Notes: a model not told the origin generated them from the letters alone. A stretch of 64,000 nucleotides of DNA from an uncultured Bryobacterales bacterium (GCA_951813065.1 CATOTH010000010.1:62001-126000), one strand, 5' to 3'; counted from the stretch's first letter, positions 1 to 10,132 are shown. Translations and numbers: made by a program.

Positions 1-645
1 TGCTTCCAGCGTGCCATCGATCTCTTCCCCCGTGCTCGGGTCAATGAACACCAGTACCGTCACCCCGGCCTGCCTCTGGCTGCGCAGGTCCAGCCCCAGC
101 ACCCGGCTCCGCAACGCACCGCCCCGGCCCGCGCCCTCGACCGGCTGCACCTGCTCATACTGTCCCGCGCTGGCCACGTAGCCCTCCAGGGGGGTCTCCA
201 TCAAGGACCCGGCCGGATCCAGCCGCCAGTACTCGCGCACCCCGATCCGGGCGTATTCCCGCGCCTTGTGCAGGGCATCCTTCTCCGCCGTCGACGGCGA
301 CGCCACCTCGAGCACGAAGTCCGGTGCCTTGCCTTCCTCCCAGACCCGGAACGAACCGCGACTCCCGCAGTGCTCCACCCCGAACACCACTTGCACATCC
401 GGCTGCAGCCAAACCTTGTTGTTGCCGCGCTGGTAGTACACCACCAGCTCCATGGCCACCAGCACGTCGGCGCGCTCCCGGAAGTAGTAGTGCAGGGCGG
501 TCGCGGCCTGCCGCACGGCGTCCCCGTGCCCAACGCTCTGCGCGATCCAATGCCCTTCCGGGTACTCGACTTCGTCGCGCTCTGGCGCCACCGCGGTGGC
601 ACTGGGCGATGAACGTGCGGGAAGTTCCGTCTCTGTGGTGCCCAT
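1..645 (-). CDS. Uma2-family endonuclease (DUF820), C-terminus off window
   Basis: Reading the minus strand from ATG at 645 gives 215 uninterrupted codons to the window edge. The product contains a PDVQVVFG segment, then PDFVLEVASPST followed by a KAREYARIGVREYWRLDP stretch, the classic core of Uma2 proteins (PD-(D/E)XK fold), followed by a variable tail ending in LVFIDPSTGEEIDG. Family knowledge: Uma2 proteins are abundant, often multicopy, in cyanobacteria, Chloroflexota, Acidobacteriota and others; they are predicted nucleases, but most have no proven role. The C-terminal end and stop lie outside the window, so completeness cannot be judged. The other long reading frames here are GC-driven shadows. 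Confidence 0.8.
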   Translation of the reverse strand, partial: MGTTETELPARSSPSATAVAPERDEVEYPEGHWIAQSVGHGDAVRQAATALHYYFRERADVLVAMELVVYYQRGNNKVWLQPDVQVVFGVEHCGSRGSFRVWEEGKAPDFVLEVASPSTAEKDALHKAREYARIGVREYWRLDPAGSLMETPLEGYVASAGQYEQVQPVEGAGRGGALRSRVLGLDLRSQRQAGVTVLVFIDPSTGEEIDGTLEA

Positions 646-1094
646 CGTCGACATGCACTACGCGAATGCGCGTGAACGCCCGTACTCCCGATTATACAGC
701 CGCGGGACCAGGCCGGAACCGCCGAGCAGGTGCCACGATCGTGTTGCCAGCTATGCTCAGCCTCACCCGCCCGCTGGCGGCACCTCGGCACCGAGGCTTG
801 AAGCAAGCGTCCACGTTGCAGCGCAGCAAGGAGTCTGGGCACGATTCGCCTCAAACGGATGAGAGTGGCACTTCGGCATCGAAACTTGGCTCAATCGTCA
901 ACCATACGCCGAGACAAGGAACCTCGCGAGGCTCCGCCGACAAGAGCGGCTCATAGGCGCGCAAACTCAATCGTGAACCTTGAGCCGAGGCACGGAGTCT
1001 AGAGTTGTAGGTAAACGGGAGTACACGGGTACGGGAAAGCGATCGAGATTCGAAACCGATCGACGCCGCGCAGATCTCTGCGCAGGTCGCAATC
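646..1094. other. intergenic, nothing recognised
   Basis: About 450 bases between the divergent/tandem minus-strand genes. No RNA gene, repeat or convincing small coding region was recognised. It should hold the promoter of the Uma2 gene. Confidence 0.5.
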
Positions 1095-3524
1095 TCACTT
1101 GGGCGCCAGACCCAACTCGCGCCGGATCCCGGAGAAATCGAACCGCGGACCCTGAACGCGACTCTCAAGGTTTTCCATATCCTTCACGAGCAGATCGACC
1201 TTTTCCCGTCCGGCAGCAGTCCTCGCGCATTCTCGCGGCGTCATCTGGTCGAGCAGTGGCACAGGCCGGTCGGGCCAATCCGCGTAGTGGCGCACTTTGA
1301 ATTCGGCCAGCGCCTGCGCGTCGATGGGAGTGGGCGGCTTCGCCCGCTTCAGCGGTCCGTCCGGACGCTTCATGGCAAACGTCATCTGGTCCCTCTTCTC
1401 GCGCTGCCGGTGACGGATAAGCGAGCCGCAGGCGGCCTCGACCCGTTGGCGCAAGGCATCCGCCCGCTCCGTCGAATCGGTCTCGATCCAGAGCTCCGCA
1501 GTTTCCAGGTAGACCCGGCCGAGGAGGATCCTCCTGCCCTCGGGCTCTGCCGGATCGCTTGGCCGAGAGATTGCGAATCGCGGCGAATCCGGATCGGAGT
1601 CGTCCCACTCCGATCCCTCGAGATCAGCAATACGGGCGTCGAGTTCCCGCCCTGCCCCCGGCTGGATGTCGAAGTGGTCCACGGTGTGCACGAAGCGGTG
1701 GTGATCGCTGTTGCGCAATTCGATCCGCCTATCTTCCTGCGATTCAATAGCCCGCTCCCAGTTCCGGATCAGGCGGCGGCCGAAAGCGGCCTTCCGAAGG
1801 CGCTCGATCGGCACGGGACGCTTGGCAGGCCGTCGGGATCGAGCGCGCCTGACGACACCGGCAGCCTCGCGGGGCGGCAGCGGGTGGACGTGGATGCCGC
1901 TCACAAGCGAGATGTCGCCATAGTCGACGACGCGGCACAGCAGACAATCGCGCCAAACCAACGTCTCCGACCCGGACTTTTCCTGGACCGTGCGACGCTC
2001 GTGCGACAGGAGATCGTGCAGAGTCAAGCTCTTCCCATAGTCGACGGCTTCCACTTCCCACACGGAGAGCCATGCCGTGCGCTGAGCGTTCAGCCATCTC
2101 CGTTCCTCGACGGTGCAGCGGTGTTCGTGGTGGTCCAAATAAGCGCCTGCGACCGTTCTCCCGTTCACTTCAAAGCAGTAGACCGACCAAGGCAGCGAAA
2201 GTTGGATATTCAGCTCGGTGTCCGCAAAGTCGTTCTTGAACCCTTCCCAGGCAGGTCCGAATTCCTGCTTGGCGAACCGGATGAGGCGTCTCATTAGCCC
2301 GTAGTCCATTGTGTGCAACCGGGCCGTGGTGTGAACACCGGCAGACCTGCCCTCGTCGGCCGCCAGATGGCATCTCTTGTACTTGCGCCCGCTGCCGCAC
2401 GGACAGGGGTCGTTGCGGCCGACTCGCCCCTTAGACGGACTCCGCGATGCGGTTCCGAGTGGCGACGACGGCCGGGCGCTTCTCGTCGGTTCGGTCAACT
2501 CGAATCTCTCGAAGGCTTCGTAAGGTACTTTGAGCTGCACCTCCCGATCGTGGCCGTCATGGAACGACTCGAAGACGGGCGTGATCGTGTTCGAGTCGAA
2601 TCTGTCAGCGTGCTTGACGAAAAAGGCGGTGAGCGCCCGCGCGCAGGAGACCGCGATCGCGACATCCCGCTCTTCAAGGGGGATTGGCAGGCCATCCCCG
2701 CCGAAGCGATCAACCACCGGACAGAGAACCCCATCCTCAACCGGCCATCCGCAGTGCGCGGCCTCGGTCTGCATCAATCGAGACAGTTCAGCGACGGGAA
2801 CGAACGTGAGTGACAGGTAACCCGTGCCCAAGCTGAAGGGCTCGCGCGGGGATGCGCCTGGCGCACAGGCGGCGACGAAAGCGTCGACGGATTCCCTCGA
2901 CGGGAAGACCATAACACCTCGGATCGCGCCCAGCTTGCCGATGATCGAGATACAGGCGCCATCGACGCCGAGATCCGGTATGTTCATCCGAAGAAACTGG
3001 GTGTCAGCGGCGGACTTCCATGGCGCGATTTCGAGGAGAGAGCTGCTGGCCGAGAACAGATCCGCTACCGCGTCTGCCGATATCTTCCCGTTGGCGAAGT
3101 AGCTCGCTTCGTCATCGATGGAATCCGGCAGGGACTCTATCAGGTCTTTGAGGACGTCCTCGAGCTCTGGGGTCGGGGCGATTCTGACAGGTATCGTTTC
3201 CCCGAATTCTGCGCGCACCTCGGCGGCGTCGTCGTTGTCGGCGACACGGATCATCCCGGGCATGCGCGGCGCTCCGATCAAAGGCTTCGCCAGGGCCTCG
3301 CGCAACGTACTCGTGAGGGCACCCGCCACTTTGCCGGGCACCACTACGTCTTGACCGACGATGAGATTGTCCGGCAACTCAAGCCAGACCACCCAGCCTG
3401 CGTGGGTGGGCTCCGGAGTCTCGATTACGATCGGCGGCCAGAGCACGCCACCGACCCACTCGCGGACCGGCCGTGCGCGACGCGCACGGCGATGTCTCCG
3501 TGCTTCGCGTCGCCGAAGACTCAT
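1095..3524 (-). CDS. Large SEC-C motif protein of unknown function
   Basis: An 809-residue protein. Near residues 362-382 it carries an intact SEC-C zinc-binding motif (GRNDPCPCGSGRKYKRCH, Cys-x-Cys...Cys-His), the short metal-binding module also found at the C-terminus of SecA and in many unrelated proteins. The flanking N-terminal (about 340 residues) and C-terminal (about 420 residues) parts are not recognised. No signal peptide or membrane segment is seen, so it is probably cytoplasmic. Here the SEC-C is in the middle of a long protein; it is usually terminal. The start ATG (MSLRRRE) is the first in frame and precedes a very basic N-terminus; a later start is possible. The gene sits alone between the Uma2 gene and the toxin-antitoxin region. 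Confidence 0.7.
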   Translation of the reverse strand: MSLRRREARRHRRARRARPVREWVGGVLWPPIVIETPEPTHAGWVVWLELPDNLIVGQDVVVPGKVAGALTSTLREALAKPLIGAPRMPGMIRVADNDDAAEVRAEFGETIPVRIAPTPELEDVLKDLIESLPDSIDDEASYFANGKISADAVADLFSASSSLLEIAPWKSAADTQFLRMNIPDLGVDGACISIIGKLGAIRGVMVFPSRESVDAFVAACAPGASPREPFSLGTGYLSLTFVPVAELSRLMQTEAAHCGWPVEDGVLCPVVDRFGGDGLPIPLEERDVAIAVSCARALTAFFVKHADRFDSNTITPVFESFHDGHDREVQLKVPYEAFERFELTEPTRSARPSSPLGTASRSPSKGRVGRNDPCPCGSGRKYKRCHLAADEGRSAGVHTTARLHTMDYGLMRRLIRFAKQEFGPAWEGFKNDFADTELNIQLSLPWSVYCFEVNGRTVAGAYLDHHEHRCTVEERRWLNAQRTAWLSVWEVEAVDYGKSLTLHDLLSHERRTVQEKSGSETLVWRDCLLCRVVDYGDISLVSGIHVHPLPPREAAGVVRRARSRRPAKRPVPIERLRKAAFGRRLIRNWERAIESQEDRRIELRNSDHHRFVHTVDHFDIQPGAGRELDARIADLEGSEWDDSDPDSPRFAISRPSDPAEPEGRRILLGRVYLETAELWIETDSTERADALRQRVEAACGSLIRHRQREKRDQMTFAMKRPDGPLKRAKPPTPIDAQALAEFKVRHYADWPDRPVPLLDQMTPRECARTAAGREKVDLLVKDMENLESRVQGPRFDFSGIRRELGLAPK

Positions 3525-3904
3525 GTCAGCGCCCTACCAGCCATCAAGACATTCTACTGCCGGTGTTCCCCGTCCGGCTCGCCGGGCGCATCTCGGTCAG
3601 GCACGTCTTTCCTTATCCCCTGCCAGATTCATCCAAAGCCGGCCAGAATGGGAATGGGTCGGGCGTCCCTGGCAATCCGCTAGCCAGACTCCGTCCGCTC
3701 GTTGGCCAGCGTCTCCACAGCCTGAAGTTGCTGGCAACGCTCGGCTTCCGCTCTCTCCTGAGAAGGATCTCGACCGCGAACCGTTGATCAGCAACATGCG
3801 ACGGCTGGCCTTCGAACGGGCTCGAGCAATGATTCGCGCAATCGATCTCCTGGGGTTTCGAGAACGAACTGGTGGCCCCGGGCATTGAATACGGGTCGTG
3901 CGAG
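3525..3904. other. intergenic, nothing recognised
   Basis: About 380 bases upstream of both the SEC-C gene (minus) and the decayed hipB (plus). No convincing gene. GC-rich until the abrupt AT-rich stretch at about 3905-3959 that precedes hipB. Confidence 0.4.
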
Positions 3905-3959
3905 TTAACCTTCTAAATATAGTTTGAATTAAGTTTTAAAAACCGATATTTTGATTCTT

Positions 3960-4309
3960 ATGAGCCAGAGACTGTATCCGCCGTCCGTTCCGCGCACATT
4001 GCGAGAGTTCGGTCGCAACATTCGAATCGCGCGAAAAAAAGACGCATGCCTGTGGCCGAATTCGCCGAGCGAATGGGTGTTTCCCAGGGAACCGTAGTTC
4101 GTCTTGAGAAGGGTGATCCCGGTGTCGCTGTCGGAGCAGTGGCGATGGCGCTCCTGGCGCTCGGCGAACTGCGTCGGCTTGGGGATATTCTCGATGTCTC
4201 CAAGGACGATACCGGCCTGATGCTGGACGACGATGCTTTGCCGCAACGCATTCGTAGACCAAAGCCCTTGGTCCTCGCCGGCAACGGCCTAGACGAAGGC
4301 AAGCCATGA
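3960..4309 (+). pseudogene. hipB-like antitoxin, frameshifted copy
   Basis: This is a near-identical paralogue of the intact antitoxin at 8529-8879, including the helix-turn-helix (MGVSQGTVVRLEKGDP) and the SKDDTGLMLD tail. Around 4036-4045 the copy reads a run of seven A then GACGC where the intact copy reads AAAGAAGCGACGT. One base is missing, so the N-terminal 27 or so codons are out of frame with the rest. An internal ATG at 4046 could still give an 87-residue protein holding most of the helix-turn-helix, but it would lack the first helix. Its stop overlaps the start of the decayed hipA by ATGA. Confidence 0.75.
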
Positions 4310-5560
4310 GCCACGGAACGAACCGAGTTCATGTGGCACCTGGCGAAAGGCCACAACCGGTCGGCGAGGTCGTAATTGAGGCTGATGACAGGGGTCAGGC
4401 GAGCGTATTCCGCTACGCGGTCGAATGGCTCGAGAATCCGGAACGATTCGCCATCGCATGCTCTATGCCGCTTGGAGAATCTCCTTTCCATGTGCCTGCG
4501 TCACGAACGAATCCCCGAGACGCGTTGCCTGGACCGATTGGTGATAGCTCCCCTGATTCTTGGGGTTGCGGACTGATCCGAAAGGCATGGAGCGGCGAGC
4601 TTACGGAACTTGACTACCTGCTCGCGGTGGATGACATTGCCAGGGAGGGTTCGTTGCGCTACTGCGACGACGACGGAATGCTCCTAGCTCGTACCTATCC
4701 TCCGACTCCCCGTCTGAACGAACTCAGGGAACGCAGAGGCTTGGCGAGCGCTGCGGGAACGGGTCGGCAATTGACGGCGTCAGACCGGGACCGGCTGTTG
4801 GGTAGTGCAGGATCTCTCGGCGACACCCGGCCCAAGGCGAGCATTCGTGAAGAAAACTGTGAAGTGGCGATCGCGAAGTTCACTTCGGACGGCCACACCA
4901 TGCCGGTCGAACGAGCCGAGGTCGCAACGCTGAACCTCGCTCGCGCCGCAGGCATAGACGCTGCATCGACACGGCTGGAAGTCAACGACACGAATCGGCC
5001 AGCCGCATTGATCAAGCGGTTCGACCGCAGTCAAGGGGAACGCGTCAGTTACCGCTCTGCCCAGTCGTTTCCAGGCGCCGGAGCCGCTACCGGAGGCTAC
5101 TCCACGGACATTGCTGACGGTTTGCGAGCCCATGCATCCAACCCCAGGGAGCAGATGAGCGGATTGAATTGACGCATCCTGTTTACAATCCTGGTCTCGA
5201 GCACCGACGACCACCTGAAGAACCACGGCATTCTGCATGTCGCTGGGGCCGCTGGATGCTCTCCCCGGCCTTCGATATTAATCCGCAGCCTTTCCGACGC
5301 CGACAACCGGAAACCGGCATCAGTGACCTCAGCGGCAACGGGGCCTCCATCGAGGCCGCGTTGGAGGCGAGTCCGTTCTTTGGAGTGGCCTGGGACTCGG
5401 CGGCTCGAGCGCTGTCGCGGGTCATCTCGACCATTGACGAGGAACGGCGGGCGCACCGCCTGGCAGCCGGTATGACAGCCGAGGAAATGAAACTCTGCGA
5501 ACCAGCTTTCGACCATGAGGAAAGCCGTGTTGCCCGACGAATCAAGACACGATTCCACTC
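4306..5560 (+). pseudogene. hipA-like toxin kinase, inactivated copy
   Basis: Homologous along its whole length to the intact HipA at 8876-10132. Two lesions are visible by alignment with that copy. Codons TTT CGA of the intact gene are AAT TGA here, giving a stop at 5170-5172 after 288 residues. One base is also missing near 5241, so even readthrough would be out of frame. The stop removes the catalytic NTDDHLKNHG loop and the metal-binding FDINP segment, so any product should be inactive as a kinase. The original stop codon is lost as well; homology ends about 5560. The TGA replaces an arginine codon, so it is not a selenocysteine codon. Confidence 0.8.
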
Positions 5561-5708
5561 ATGGCTGGGAGCAGGAAGGCGATGGCTGTTTGGACCATCG
5601 AGCCCGCCGTCGTGTGGCCAATCCGAGATTACGGGGACGGACTCCTGGAAGAGAAACCGTTGATCAGGGTTGGTCTGACGTAGGGGCCGCCGGTGTTGCC
5701 CGTCCGTT

Positions 5709-5888
5709 TCAGGAACGAGTTCCCAAATGTTGAACTGCGTCCCACTGCTTGGCCCCTTCACGGAAGGCGTCCTCGTAAACTGGCCAGTCGTGGAGTGTCG
5801 CTGAATCGAAGTCAGCTCGGTTGGGCCACACAAGCGTGTGAACTTCAGGGTCCACCTTCACTTTGTCGAACAAAGAGCGATCCAGCCT
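5709..5888 (-). pseudogene. DUF2442 gene remnant (3' part only)
   Basis: On the minus strand this segment encodes the C-terminal half of a DUF2442 protein. It matches the intact gene at 10426-10737 in frame to its stop (DRSLFDKVKVDPEVH, then AKQWDAV near the end). Similarity stops abruptly near 5888, inside the gene. It therefore marks the right end of the left copy of the duplicated hipB-hipA-DUF2442 unit. The DUF4160 partner gene is absent here. Confidence 0.7.
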
Positions 5889-6836
5889 AGCAAGCGAAGT
5901 CGCTGATCAGAGAATCTGTGCTCACGGGCGGAGACTCGGAATAGGCACGGCCACAGACACAGACGGAGAGAGACCTATGAATACTCTTCTTGCCTACACA
6001 ACGGACCCGAGTGGAGCCGATATCCCAATTCCCGGTGCTGACACATTCGAGACCGTAGCGAGGAAAGTGATGCGCCCGTTGCAGGGGGTTCTTTCGCACC
6101 GGGTGGAGCGTGCCAGTGCTCTTGGCGAGAGGAGCGGAGGTCATTACGAGAGATCGAAGCCGAGTCGGAGAATTCCGGGTCGTAATCGTCGCGATAGGCC
6201 TGCTCGCACCACTTACCCCCTTCCCGGGACCCTCGCCTGGACCGTTCAGTTGGCCGGTACAGCCGCGATTCTGTATTGGCTGGTGAGGTTCAGGCGCACT
6301 TATGCCTCAGCCTCGGCGTCGGCTATCCGGTCGATATTGGGTCCGCTAATCGTAGCCCGCTCATACCGGAAATCGTGGGAATGACGGAGGGAGTAGGGGC
6401 ACGACCTGGAAGCTCCGAGATACTTGCCCCGTATTGAACCTTGCAGTGGAGCACCTCCTCACCGGGGGGTGCTCGGAGTTCAACATCGAGTGCTTGCGGC
6501 TCAAAGGTTGCTCCTGGGAGCAGCCCTTGCAACTTGCAGGGGCCTTCATGCGAACGTGAGTCTATCTGGTTGCGTTCAACCTGGTATTACGGGCCACCTA
6601 ATCTCTCAAGGCATAGGGGGACCCCTGTGGGTTTCGGGGAACGGTTAGGATCGGTCTGCGGAGACCAACTTGATGGGGCGCCTGCGGATAGGTGTTGAAA
6701 ATTCCCCTGTGGCTGAATGAGCGAACGGAACCCGAGGTCTTCGCGCCGTTTGATGATACGATTTCACCGTCTTGGTCGATTCGGCCGTCAGTCAACAGAA
6801 CGGGTGAGAATCGATCACCCGCCCCAGGAGGATTTC
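5889..6836. other. long intergenic stretch without a recognised gene
   Basis: About 950 bases between the decayed DUF2442 fragment and the serine hydrolase. Open frames exist, but none has a family signature, plausible composition and ribosome-binding site together. It may be decayed accessory DNA. A near-ideal ribosome-binding site (AGGAGG at about 6826-6831) sits at its right end and belongs to the serine hydrolase. Confidence 0.4.
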
Positions 6837-8114
6837 ATGAAACACCTGATCGTCTCGGTCGCTGCCCTTCTCGTTCTGGCGCCCTCCGCTTGGTCGACAG
6901 ATGCTCTGCAGACCGCGGAGCCCGAGCAGGTCGGCCTCTCAAGTGAGCGACTGGCTCGCATAGACCGGGCCATGGAGGGTCATGTCGGTGACGGCCATTT
7001 TTCCGGGGCTATCGGCATGATCGTTCGCCGGGGCAAGATCGGCTACTTCAAGGCTTGGGGAGACATGGACAAAGAGTCCGGCACAAGAATGTCCGAGGAC
7101 GCGATCTTCCGGATGTATTCGATGACCAAGGCGGTGACGGGCGTCGCGGCGATGATTCTGTACGAGCATGGTCACTTCGCGCTCAGCGATCCGATCTCGA
7201 ACTATCTGCCCGAGTTCAAGACCATGCACGTAGCGGTTGACGAAACCAACCCGGTGTCGGATCGCCGAGATTCCCCCACCGTGCCAGCCGACCGTCAGAT
7301 CACGGTTCGAGACTTGTTCATGCACACAGCCGGGCTGAGCTACCAAGGGCCCATGGCGCCGGATGGGGAGAGGTATTTCGCAAAGACAGGCGTTAGCAGC
7401 GCCACGACTCTCGAAGAGATGGTCAAGCGCATCGCGAAGGCTCCCCTGGTCGACCAGCCGGGAACGACCTGGCGATACGGTTACTCGACTGATGTTCTTG
7501 CGAGGTATGTCGAAGCAGTCTCCGGGATGCCGATCGATGAATTCTTCAGCAAGCACATTTTCGAGCCGCTCGGGATGAGTGACACGGGCTATTACGTCCC
7601 CAAGTCGAAATGGGATCGCTTCACCGTTCTCTACTCTCTCAACCAAGGCAAGAAGACAGTGCGCCGCTCGACCGCTACGGCTCAAGACAGCTACAAGCAA
7701 CCCACGACAAAGCTTGGTGGTGGCTCGGGCCTCGTTTCAACCACGATGGATTACGCCCGCTTCTGCCAAATGCTGGCGAACGACGGCGAGTTGGACGGCG
7801 TCAGGATCCTGAGCCGAAAGTCAGTGGAGCTGATGCGCGCCGATCACATGCCCCTCGACATGCCCCGCGCAGGAGGGGCTATATCGCGCGGTTGGGGATT
7901 TGGTCTGACGTTTGCCGTGAATCGCGGACCCGGGCGCACCGGGATGATCGGCACCAAGGGTGAGTATCGCTGGGGAGGCGCCGCGGGGACGCGCTTCTGG
8001 ATCGACCCGAAGGAAGAGATGGTCACTATCTTCATGGTGCAGATTCTCCCGTACCGCGGATTGTCGTATGGGCGTGAGTTCAAACGGCTCGCTTATCAGG
8101 CGATCGTGGATTAG
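6837..8114 (+). CDS. Secreted serine hydrolase, beta-lactamase class C family
   Basis: A 425-residue protein starting at an ATG six bases after a perfect AGGAGG. The N-terminus (MKHLIVSVAALLVLAPSAWS) is a signal peptide, so it acts outside the cytoplasm. Class-C serine hydrolase motifs are visible: SMTK (the SxxK nucleophile motif) at about residue 100, YGYS in place of YxN at about residue 219, and GGAAGT near the end as the third motif. The family includes esterases, D-aminopeptidases and transesterases as well as AmpC, so true beta-lactamase activity should not be assumed. It is a single gene between the two copies of a hipBA unit and is intact. A longer in-frame extension upstream lacks a good ribosome-binding site. 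Confidence 0.85.
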   Translation: MKHLIVSVAALLVLAPSAWSTDALQTAEPEQVGLSSERLARIDRAMEGHVGDGHFSGAIGMIVRRGKIGYFKAWGDMDKESGTRMSEDAIFRMYSMTKAVTGVAAMILYEHGHFALSDPISNYLPEFKTMHVAVDETNPVSDRRDSPTVPADRQITVRDLFMHTAGLSYQGPMAPDGERYFAKTGVSSATTLEEMVKRIAKAPLVDQPGTTWRYGYSTDVLARYVEAVSGMPIDEFFSKHIFEPLGMSDTGYYVPKSKWDRFTVLYSLNQGKKTVRRSTATAQDSYKQPTTKLGGGSGLVSTTMDYARFCQMLANDGELDGVRILSRKSVELMRADHMPLDMPRAGGAISRGWGFGLTFAVNRGPGRTGMIGTKGEYRWGGAAGTRFWIDPKEEMVTIFMVQILPYRGLSYGREFKRLAYQAIVD

Positions 8115-8461
8115 CTGGCATCCGCTGTTGAGGCAGAGGCACAACAGTCAAGAATCGTCGCGGTCGAAGTCTCCGCAATAGGCGCTGCCGGGTTCATCCA
8201 GAGCACGGTGCTCCAGGTCGAGTCGCATCCAACTCCGAAGGTGCCTCTCGCACAAGTTTCCGGAATGCGTTCTACCAGCCCTTGGGATCGTGTTGCGTCG
8301 TTTCCGAACACTACCCACCGTCCTCACAAAGATGCTACTGCCCCTGGGAGGAGTTCGTGAGTGATCGCAGGGACGGTGAGCGCCGATGATCGCAATGAAC
8401 TGTATCTCTTCGAGGGACAAAGCAGGGGTGGTTGCGCCGGGACTGTTTGATTCAAGGGTGC
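8115..8461. other. intergenic, nothing recognised
   Basis: About 350 bases after the serine hydrolase. No gene or RNA recognised. Composition turns AT-rich from about 8474, at the left end of the second hipB unit. Confidence 0.4.
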
Positions 8462-8473
8462 CTGTTGGACAGA

Positions 8474-8528
8474 TTATGTTTCTAAATATATGTAGTAATA
8501 ATTCGTAAGAACTGATAAATTGGTTGTT
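8474..8528 (+). promoter_or_regulatory. AT-rich hipB promoter/operator region
   Basis: This short stretch (TTTCTAAATATATG..., then AATAATTCG) is far more AT-rich than its surroundings. It is partly conserved upstream of the decayed copy (3905-3959, TTCTAAATATAG...). HipB-type antitoxins normally repress their own operon by binding inverted repeats here. No unambiguous inverted repeat was identified by eye, so promoter and operator assignment is inference from position, composition and conservation between copies. Confidence 0.4.
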
Positions 8529-8879
8529 ATGAGCCTGAAACTCTATCCGCCGTCCGTCCAGCGCTCATTGAGAGAGTTCGGTCGAAACATTCGGATTGCG
8601 CGAAAGAAGCGACGTATGCCGGTGGCGGACTTCGCCGAGAGAATGGGCGTTTCCCAAGGAACCCTTGTTCGGCTTGAGAAGGGTGATCCCGGTGTCGCTG
8701 TGGGAGCAGTGGCGATGGCGCTATTGGCGCTCGGCGAACTGCGTCGCCTCGGGGATGTTCTCGATGTCTCCAAGGATGATACCGGCTTGATGCTGGACAT
8801 CGATAGTTTGCCGCAACGCATTCGTAAACCAAAGCCCTTAGTCATAGGAGGCAAGGGCCCAGCCGAAGGCAAGTCATGA
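8529..8879 (+). CDS. HipB-like antitoxin (XRE helix-turn-helix)
   Basis: A 116-residue protein starting at ATG 8529 (MSLKLYPPS). It has an XRE-type helix-turn-helix at about residues 20-60 (FAERMGVSQGTLVRLEKGDP). Such proteins neutralise the HipA kinase and repress the operon. The stop overlaps the hipA start (ATGA), so the two are translationally coupled. A TTG three codons upstream is possible but less likely. This is the intact copy of a duplicated pair; the copy at 3960 is frameshifted. Confidence 0.85.
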   Translation: MSLKLYPPSVQRSLREFGRNIRIARKKRRMPVADFAERMGVSQGTLVRLEKGDPGVAVGAVAMALLALGELRRLGDVLDVSKDDTGLMLDIDSLPQRIRKPKPLVIGGKGPAEGKS

Positions 8880-10132
8880 GCAAGAGAACGAACCGAGTTC
8901 AGGTGGCACATGGCGAACCGCCACAACCGGTTGGCGAGATCGTTCTTGAGGCGGATGGCCGGCGTCAGGCAAGTGTATTCCGCTATGCGGTCGAATGGCT
9001 CGACAATCCCGAACGATTCGCAATCGCGCCCTCGATGCCGCTTGGCGAATCTCCGTTCTATGAGTCTGGGTCCCGAACTAGTCCCCGAAACGCATTGCCT
9101 GGGCCGGTTAGTGACAGCTCGCCTGATTCCTGGGGGCGCGGACTGATCCGAAAGGCACGGAGCGGCGACCTCACGGAACTCGACTACTTGCTCGCGGTGG
9201 ACGACCTTGCCCGGCTAGGTTCGTTGCGCTACTTCGACGAAGACGGAACGCCGCTGGCTCGTTCCTATCCTCCGATTCCCCGCCTGAATGAACTCAGGGA
9301 ACTCAGGGACCTGGCTAGCGCCGCGGGAATGGGGGTCGAAATGACTGCGTCAGACCGGGACCGGCTGTTGGGTAGTGCAGGCTCCCTCGGCGGCACCCGG
9401 CCCAAGGCGAGCGTTCGTGACGAAAATGGCGAATTGGCGATCGCGAAGTTCACGTCCGAAAACGACACCATGCCGATCGAACGAGCGGAAGTCGCAACGC
9501 TAAAGCTCGCTCGAGCGGCAGGCATAGACGCTGCTCTAGCACAGCTGGAACTCAAAGACTCGAATCGGCCAGTCGCCTTGATCAAACGGTTCGACCGCAG
9601 GCGAGGTGAACGTATCAGTTACCTCTCTGCCCAGTCGTTCCTCGGGGCGGGAGCCGCAACCGGTGGCTTCTACACGGACATTGCGGATGGATTGCGCGCC
9701 CATGCGTCCGACCTCAGGCAGCAGATGGACGAATTGTTTCGACGCATCCTGTTCACGATTCTGGTCTCCAACACCGACGACCACCTGAAGAATCACGGCC
9801 TTCTGCATGTTGGTGGAGGCCAATGGATGCTCTCCCCGGCTTTCGACATCAATCCGCAGCCGTACCGACGCCGGCAACTGGAGACCGGCATCAGCGACCT
9901 GAGCGGCAATGTAGCCTCTATCGAGGCCGCAGTGGAGGCGAGTCCGTTCTTTGGTGTGGCTAGGGACACGGCAACTGGAGCGCTGTCGCGGATGGTCTCG
10001 ACCATCGACGAGGGATGGCGGGCGCATTGTCTCGCAGCCGGAATGACGGCCGAGGAGATCAAACGCTATCAACCAGCATTCGACCATGAGGAAAGTCGAG
10101 TCGCCCGGCGAATCACGGCGAGATCCCACTGA
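8876..10132 (+). CDS. HipA-family serine/threonine kinase toxin
   Basis: A 418-residue protein of normal HipA length. Visible elements are an N-terminal HipA-N1-like lobe with the LPGPVSDSSPDSWGR segment, a glycine-rich loop GSAGSLGGTRPK at about 164-176, the catalytic NTDDHLKNHG loop at about 298-307, and the metal-binding FDINP at about 322. HipA toxins phosphorylate translation factors such as glutamyl-tRNA synthetase and trigger dormancy; the target here is unknown. It is coupled to hipB by a 4-base overlap. All catalytic residues look intact, unlike the copy at 4306. The product carries its own N1 lobe, so it belongs to the HipA rather than the split HipT/HipS type. Confidence 0.88.
   Translation: MSKRTNRVQVAHGEPPQPVGEIVLEADGRRQASVFRYAVEWLDNPERFAIAPSMPLGESPFYESGSRTSPRNALPGPVSDSSPDSWGRGLIRKARSGDLTELDYLLAVDDLARLGSLRYFDEDGTPLARSYPPIPRLNELRELRDLASAAGMGVEMTASDRDRLLGSAGSLGGTRPKASVRDENGELAIAKFTSENDTMPIERAEVATLKLARAAGIDAALAQLELKDSNRPVALIKRFDRRRGERISYLSAQSFLGAGAATGGFYTDIADGLRAHASDLRQQMDELFRRILFTILVSNTDDHLKNHGLLHVGGGQWMLSPAFDINPQPYRRRQLETGISDLSGNVASIEAAVEASPFFGVARDTATGALSRMVSTIDEGWRAHCLAAGMTAEEIKRYQPAFDHEESRVARRITARSH

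Noticed and set aside
155..956. Long plus- and minus-strand frames overlapping the Uma2 gene
   Set aside because: They are arginine/proline-rich frames caused by high GC; the third minus-strand frame gives a clear Uma2 protein.
1129..1160. Possible copy of the tRNA 3' end as a left attachment site
   Set aside because: The resemblance to the tRNA T-arm is weak and lies inside the SEC-C gene; no true direct repeat of the tRNA end was found in the window.
5165..5180. TGA in the left hipA copy as a possible selenocysteine codon
   Set aside because: The intact paralogue has arginine at this place, the gene has a further frameshift soon after, and hipB upstream is also broken; it is a nonsense mutation.
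5863..6384. 173-codon frame with a hydrophobic segment before the serine hydrolase
   Set aside because: Starts inside the DUF2442 remnant, has no good ribosome-binding site and no protein-like N-terminus; treated as chance.
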